From Enterobacteriaceae bacterium UBA7338 (GTDB lineage: Bacteria > Pseudomonadota > Gammaproteobacteria > Enterobacterales > Enterobacteriaceae), in NCBI GenBank assembly GCA_002480085.1, contig DKPJ01000009.1, positions 321,169-385,168 on the forward strand: DNA of 64,000 nucleotides, given 5' to 3'. The notes beneath the pieces were generated by a model. That model saw only the letters and a program-made list of their open reading frames with translations. It ran no database searches and was not told the DNA's origin. A program made the position numbers and the translations under genes. Numbering within the stretch: the first letter of the stretch is position 1; every line of letters starts with the position of its first letter. Shown one piece after another: positions 60,187-64,000 of this stretch.

Positions 60187-61206
60187 ATGAGCACAATAAA
60201 AAGCTATGCCGCGAAAGAAGCTGGGAGCGAACTGGAGCTATACGAATACGATCCTGGCGAACTGCAGGCGGGGGACGTTGAGGTGCAGGTAGACTACTGC
60301 GGGATCTGCCACTCTGACCTGTCGATGATCGACAACGAGTGGGGCATGTCCCAGTATCCGCTGATCGCCGGGCACGAGGTGATTGGTCGCGTAGTGGCGC
60401 TGGGCAGCGCGGCGCAGGACAAAGGTCTGAAGGTGGGCCAGCGGGTGGGTATCGGCTGGACGGCGCGCAGCTGCGGCCACTGCGATGCCTGTATCAGCGG
60501 CAACCAGATCAACTGTCTGGAAGGCGCGACGCCGACCATCCTTAACCACGGCGGCTTTGCCGAGAAGCTGCGCGCCGACTGGCAGTGGGTGATCCCGCTT
60601 CCGGACAGCATCGATATTGAATCCGCCGGGCCAATGCTCTGCGGCGGCATCACGGTGTTTAAACCGCTGCTGATGCATCACATCACCGCCACCAGCCGCG
60701 TCGGGGTGATCGGTATCGGCGGGCTGGGTCATATCGCCATCAAGCTGCTGCACGCCATGGGCTGCGAGGTGACGGCGTTCAGCTCTAACCCGGCGAAGGA
60801 GCAGGAGGTGCTGCGGTTCGGGGCGGATAAGGTGGTGAACAGCCGCGATCCGGAGGCGTTAAAAGCCTTGGCGGGCCAGTTCGATCTGATTATCAATACC
60901 GTTAACGTCGATCTCGACTGGCAGCCCTACTTCGAGGCGCTGGCCCACGGCGGTAACTTCCACACCGTCGGTGCGGTGCTGAAGCCGCTTCCGGTCCCGG
61001 CCTTTACCCTGATCGGTGGCGACCGCAGCATCTCCGGCTCAGCGACCGGGACGCCGTACGAGCTGCGTAAGCTGCTGCGCTTTGCCGGTCGCAGCAAGGT
61101 TGCCCCGCAGACCGAGCTGTTCCCGATGTCGCAGATCAACGAGGCCCTGCAGCACGTTCGTGATGGCAAGGCCCGTTATCGCGTAGTGTTGAAAGCAGAT
61201 TTTTAA
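60187..61206 (+). CDS. ahr: NADPH-dependent aldehyde reductase Ahr
   Basis: A 339-residue zinc medium-chain alcohol dehydrogenase. Catalytic-zinc residues lie in CGICHSDL and AGHEVIGRV; the structural zinc site is CGHCDACISGNQINC; the Rossmann motif is GIGGLGHIAIK. The E. coli homologue (YjgB) reduces many aldehydes with NADPH and lies at the same place beside leuX. GAGGAAA precedes the ATG at 60187, giving the same length as E. coli Ahr. An upstream frame extension is not used. Confidence 0.95.
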   Translation: MSTIKSYAAKEAGSELELYEYDPGELQAGDVEVQVDYCGICHSDLSMIDNEWGMSQYPLIAGHEVIGRVVALGSAAQDKGLKVGQRVGIGWTARSCGHCDACISGNQINCLEGATPTILNHGGFAEKLRADWQWVIPLPDSIDIESAGPMLCGGITVFKPLLMHHITATSRVGVIGIGGLGHIAIKLLHAMGCEVTAFSSNPAKEQEVLRFGADKVVNSRDPEALKALAGQFDLIINTVNVDLDWQPYFEALAHGGNFHTVGAVLKPLPVPAFTLIGGDRSISGSATGTPYELRKLLRFAGRSKVAPQTELFPMSQINEALQHVRDGKARYRVVLKADF

Positions 61207-61215
61207 TTAGCCAAT

Positions 61216-61241
61216 GCCCGGCGGCGTTATGTTCGCCGGGC
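61216..61241. terminator. Hairpin between ahr and the dihydroxyacetone kinase gene
   Basis: GCCCGGCG and CGCCGGGC form an 8-bp stem around a 10-base loop, between two convergent stops. It looks like a REP-related or bidirectional 3'-end hairpin; there is no long T run. Confidence 0.6.
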
Positions 61242-61249
61242 CATAAACG

Positions 61250-62893
61250 TTATACCTTCGCCAGGGCGGCAAAGACTTCGGCTACCGCAACCGCACCCGG
61301 ATCGGTGACGCCCGTCAGGCTGTCGCTGTTAACATACGACGAGCGTCCCGCCCCCGCTTTCTGCATCTTAGCGGTGCTCTCTGCTCCCTCTTTGGCTGCC
61401 GCAACCGCAGCGCTGAGATCCTGGCTCTGCAACGCCTCTAGCGCAGGCTGTAGCGCATCTATCAGCGTCCGGTCACCCAGATCCGCCCCACCGTAGTGTT
61501 TCATCTGCCTGAGGCCTTTTAAGAGCGCATCAGCGATGTTGGCCCCGTCGTGGATCGCCTGCCCGGCAGCGGTGAAGAATATCGACATCAGCACCCCGCT
61601 GGAGCCGCCCATCACCGTCGCCAGCCGCTCGCCGATGAGCTGGAAGAGCTGGGCGCTGTTGTCCAGCGGGAGCTTGCCCTGCTCGAGCTGCTGGGCGATA
61701 TCCCGCGCCCCTTCGGCAAAGGTCGAGCCGGTGTCGCCGTCGCCAACTTTGGCATCCAGGGCGTTGAGCCGGTTCTCGAGGCTCATCAGCGTCTCGGTGG
61801 CGGCTTTAACTATGGCGCTAACCTGGGGGTTGTCGGAGGGCTGGGTCTCGATGCCGGTGCTAATCGCGTTGTGCTTAACCGTGCGCACCGGGGCGAAGGC
61901 CACCGGTTTTTGCCAGCCGACGGTCTCGACGTCCGCATTGAGGGCGCGCTCAAACTCATCGTTGAGGCGCAGCAGCGAGAGCGAGAACCCTTTCATATCC
62001 AGGGAGCTGACCAGCGGCGCGGGGCCGATGAGGTAAGCAATCTGATCCTTCAGCGCCGAGTGCGCCAGCTCTTTGGTGAGCAGAGCCATCTCCAGTGCCG
62101 AGACGCCGCCGAGGTTGTTGATCAGCACCGCCACGCGATCGTTACCCGCCTGCGCCTTCAGCGGCTCGACGAGGGTATCGATGAGCGTTTTGCTGTTGTG
62201 GGAGTCAACGGTGCTGGCCCCCGGCTCGCCGTGAATGCCGAGGCCCAGCTCGACCTTGCCGCGCTGGATGCGGTTCTCCTCCTCTTCGCCGCTGCCCGGC
62301 AGGTTGCAGGTCTCCATCGCCAGCCCGAGGCTCCAGACGCTGTCGCTGGCCTGCTGGGCTATCGCCCGTACCTCGCCGAGGGATTTACCCTGTTCGGCGG
62401 CGTAGCCTGCGATCTTATGCACCAGCGCCGTTCCGGCGATGCCGCGCGGCTGCTTGTTATCCGGCAGGGCGATGTCGTCGGCGACGATCACCATCTCGAC
62501 CTTCAGGCCGTGGCGTTTGGCTTTCTCGGCGGCGAGGCCGAAGTTGAGGCGGTCCCCGGTGTAGTTTTTGACGATCAGCAGGCAGCCGCGATCGCCGGTG
62601 ACGGCGACGATGGCGTTAAGCACGGCATCAACGCTGGGGGAGGCGAAGACGTCCCCGCAGACGGCGGCGGTGAGCATCCCTTTGCCGACGAAGCCCGCGT
62701 GGGCAGGCTCGTGGCCGGAGCCGCCGCCGGAGATGACCGCCACGCGGCCCTTGTCCCAGTCGCCCCGCGCAACGATGCGGATAGCGGGATCGATATCGAG
62801 ACGCACCAGGTTAGCGTGCGGTGCGGAGATAATTAAGCCTTCGATGGCATCATTGACCAGCTGCTTGCGGTCGTTGAAGAAAAATTTGGACAT
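61250..62893 (-). CDS. ATP-dependent dihydroxyacetone kinase (fused DhaK and DhaL domains)
   Basis: A 547-residue single-chain kinase of the Citrobacter type. It phosphorylates dihydroxyacetone with ATP, unlike the PTS-dependent DhaKLM of E. coli. The DhaK domain (1-330) has the GGGSGHEPAHAGFVG motif and H221 in GIHGEPG, which binds substrate covalently. The DhaL domain (about 350-547) has the Mg-ATP motif DAKVGDGDTGSTF and GGSSGVL. No dha regulon genes are nearby. It lies where E. coli has the idn genes between ahr and lptG. Confidence 0.92.
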   Translation of the reverse strand: MSKFFFNDRKQLVNDAIEGLIISAPHANLVRLDIDPAIRIVARGDWDKGRVAVISGGGSGHEPAHAGFVGKGMLTAAVCGDVFASPSVDAVLNAIVAVTGDRGCLLIVKNYTGDRLNFGLAAEKAKRHGLKVEMVIVADDIALPDNKQPRGIAGTALVHKIAGYAAEQGKSLGEVRAIAQQASDSVWSLGLAMETCNLPGSGEEEENRIQRGKVELGLGIHGEPGASTVDSHNSKTLIDTLVEPLKAQAGNDRVAVLINNLGGVSALEMALLTKELAHSALKDQIAYLIGPAPLVSSLDMKGFSLSLLRLNDEFERALNADVETVGWQKPVAFAPVRTVKHNAISTGIETQPSDNPQVSAIVKAATETLMSLENRLNALDAKVGDGDTGSTFAEGARDIAQQLEQGKLPLDNSAQLFQLIGERLATVMGGSSGVLMSIFFTAAGQAIHDGANIADALLKGLRQMKHYGGADLGDRTLIDALQPALEALQSQDLSAAVAAAKEGAESTAKMQKAGAGRSSYVNSDSLTGVTDPGAVAVAEVFAALAKV

Positions 62894-62963
62894 AGCTTCC
62901 CGAGCGGTTAATTAATCGTAAGGAAAGCATAGACGGTGTGACGAAGCGCAAAGTATGAAAGTG

Positions 62964-62989
62964 ACCCCCGCCCGGAAAAGTGCGGGGGT
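62964..62989 (-). terminator. Hairpin behind lptG
   Basis: ACCCCCGC and GCGGGGGT form an 8-bp stem with a 10-base loop just downstream of the lptG stop. Read on the minus strand it is followed by CACTTTCAT, so it is a weak terminator at best. Confidence 0.55.
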
Positions 62990-62999
62990 GAAGGCGCGG

Positions 63000-64000
63000 T
63001 TAAGCCCGACGCATCATCAGCCAGACGCTGATGGCAAAGAACGAGGCGCTCGGCAGCAGCGCACCGATAACCGGCGGGATGCCGTATACCAGTGTCAGCG
63101 GGCCGAAGATCTGATCCAGCACGTAGAACACGAAGCCGAAGCTGATCCCGGTCACCACGCGCACGCCCATCGGCACGCTGCGCAGCGGGCCAAAGATGAA
63201 CGACAGCGCCATCAGCATCATGACTGCCACCGACAGGGGCTGGAAGATTTTACTCCACATGTTGAGCTGGTAGCGGCCAGAGTCCTGCCCGGTTGACTTC
63301 AGGTACTTCACATAGTCGCGCAGGCCGCTGATGGAGAGCGCATCCGGCTCCAGCGCCACCACGCCCAGCTTGTCCGGCGTCAGGTTGGTCTTCCATGTGC
63401 CGCTTACGGTCTGGGAGCCGGTGATCTGCTTCGGATCCTGGAGGTTAGACTCGTCTACCTGCGACAGTTTCCAGACCTTCTGCTGCTCATCAAACGCGGC
63501 GTGGGCCGCGTAGCGCACCGACTGCAGGCGACGCTGATCGTTGAAGCTGTAGATGCTCACGCCGTTCAGCTCGCTGTTGCCGGAAACCTGCTGGATGTAA
63601 ACAAAGCTGTTGCCGTCTTTGGCCCACAGCCCCTGCTGGGTAGAGAGCATCGCCCCGCCGTAGATCGCCTGGGCACGGTAGTTACGCGCCATCTGCTCAC
63701 CCTGCGGCGCGACCCACTCGCCAATCGCCATAGTCAGCAGCACCAGCGGGATCGCCGTCTTCATGACCGACAGCGCCACCTGGAAACGGGTAAAGCCGGA
63801 GGCCTGCATCACCACCAGCTCGCTGCGCTGGGCCAGCATCCCCAGGCCCAACAGCGCGCCCAGCAGGGCCGCCATCGGGAAGAAGATCTGAATATCTTTT
63901 GGAATGCTGAGCACGGTATACATCCCCGCGCCCATCGCATCGTAGCTCCCCTGCCCGGCACGTTTGAGCTGATCGACAAACTTGATGATGCCCGAGAGCG
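63000..64000 (-). CDS. lptG: LPS export ABC permease LptG (N-terminus beyond window)
   Basis: The frame runs to the last base, with about 333 residues visible; roughly the first 27 are outside. It matches LptG, one of two permeases of the LptB2FGC complex that pulls lipopolysaccharide out of the inner membrane. Visible parts are the last stretch of the TM1 region (SGIIKFVDQLKRAGQGSYDA), the coupling and TM2-3 segments with LAQRSELVVMQASGFTR, the periplasmic jellyroll domain (about residues 130-260), and three C-terminal helices. Strongly conserved and essential; the expected right flank of leuX-ahr in this family of bacteria. Confidence 0.96.
   Translation of the reverse strand, partial: LSGIIKFVDQLKRAGQGSYDAMGAGMYTVLSIPKDIQIFFPMAALLGALLGLGMLAQRSELVVMQASGFTRFQVALSVMKTAIPLVLLTMAIGEWVAPQGEQMARNYRAQAIYGGAMLSTQQGLWAKDGNSFVYIQQVSGNSELNGVSIYSFNDQRRLQSVRYAAHAAFDEQQKVWKLSQVDESNLQDPKQITGSQTVSGTWKTNLTPDKLGVVALEPDALSISGLRDYVKYLKSTGQDSGRYQLNMWSKIFQPLSVAVMMLMALSFIFGPLRSVPMGVRVVTGISFGFVFYVLDQIFGPLTLVYGIPPVIGALLPSASFFAISVWLMMRRA

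Overview
The window is a chromosomal segment of a member of the Enterobacteriaceae, probably close to Enterobacter, Leclercia or Lelliottia. The GC-rich backbone genes opgB, tsr, btsT-yjiX-yjiA, yjiH-yjiG, yjiS, yjiR, yjiN, symE, leuX, ahr and lptG lie in roughly the E. coli order, with REP elements between them. The genus is inferred from gene content; no 16S or other typing marker is present.

Layout. 1-9.4 kb: the end of opgB, the serine chemoreceptor Tsr, a small AT-rich DUF3289/DUF943 pair, and the pyruvate transporter block btsT-yjiX-yjiA, whose upstream region has a CRP-type site and a BtsR-type direct repeat. An AraC-type regulator and a LysE/RhtB exporter follow. 9.4-23.1 kb: a yjiH-yjiG-M20 amidohydrolase operon with a divergent LysR regulator, yjiS, a MocR-type yjiR, a succinate-semialdehyde-type dehydrogenase, a VOC protein, yjiN, a two-gene HlyD/FUSC efflux system, a second RoxA-like ribosomal oxygenase, the SOS toxin symE with a clear LexA box, and a WYL regulator.

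23.1-43.4 kb is accessory. It holds a 1233-residue fusion of glycoside hydrolase, glycosyltransferase and UDP-galactopyranose-mutase-like domains; a complete 4-hydroxyphenylacetate decarboxylase (p-cresol) operon hpdB-hpdC-hpdA with an FNR-like box; a manganese catalase; an orphan TccC/Rhs toxin with an AT-rich variable tip; a fragment of an MBL-fold hydrolase; an SF1 helicase/PLD-nuclease gene interrupted by one in-frame amber codon; and two DUF2778 (Tlde1-type L,D-transpeptidase effector) genes with small membrane proteins that may be immunity factors. An ScoMcrA-like HNH endonuclease ends this stretch.

43.4-59.9 kb is an island integrated in the 3' end of leuX. It is bounded by an 18-bp direct repeat (43401-43418 and 59879-59896), and a P4-type integrase lies next to the tRNA. 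Inside are a restriction-modification pair whose methyltransferase fuses a C5-cytosine and an N6-adenine domain, a MobC/MobP relaxase module, and a four-gene cassette of three tyrosine recombinases plus a small coiled-coil protein. An AlpA regulator and a DUF6387 protein complete it. It looks like an integrative mobilizable element carrying a defence system, possibly with a nested recombinase-trio element. The mob genes carry a striking excess of the heptamer GCGAAGC/GCTTCGC. The window ends in backbone: leuX, ahr, a fused dihydroxyacetone kinase and a partial lptG.
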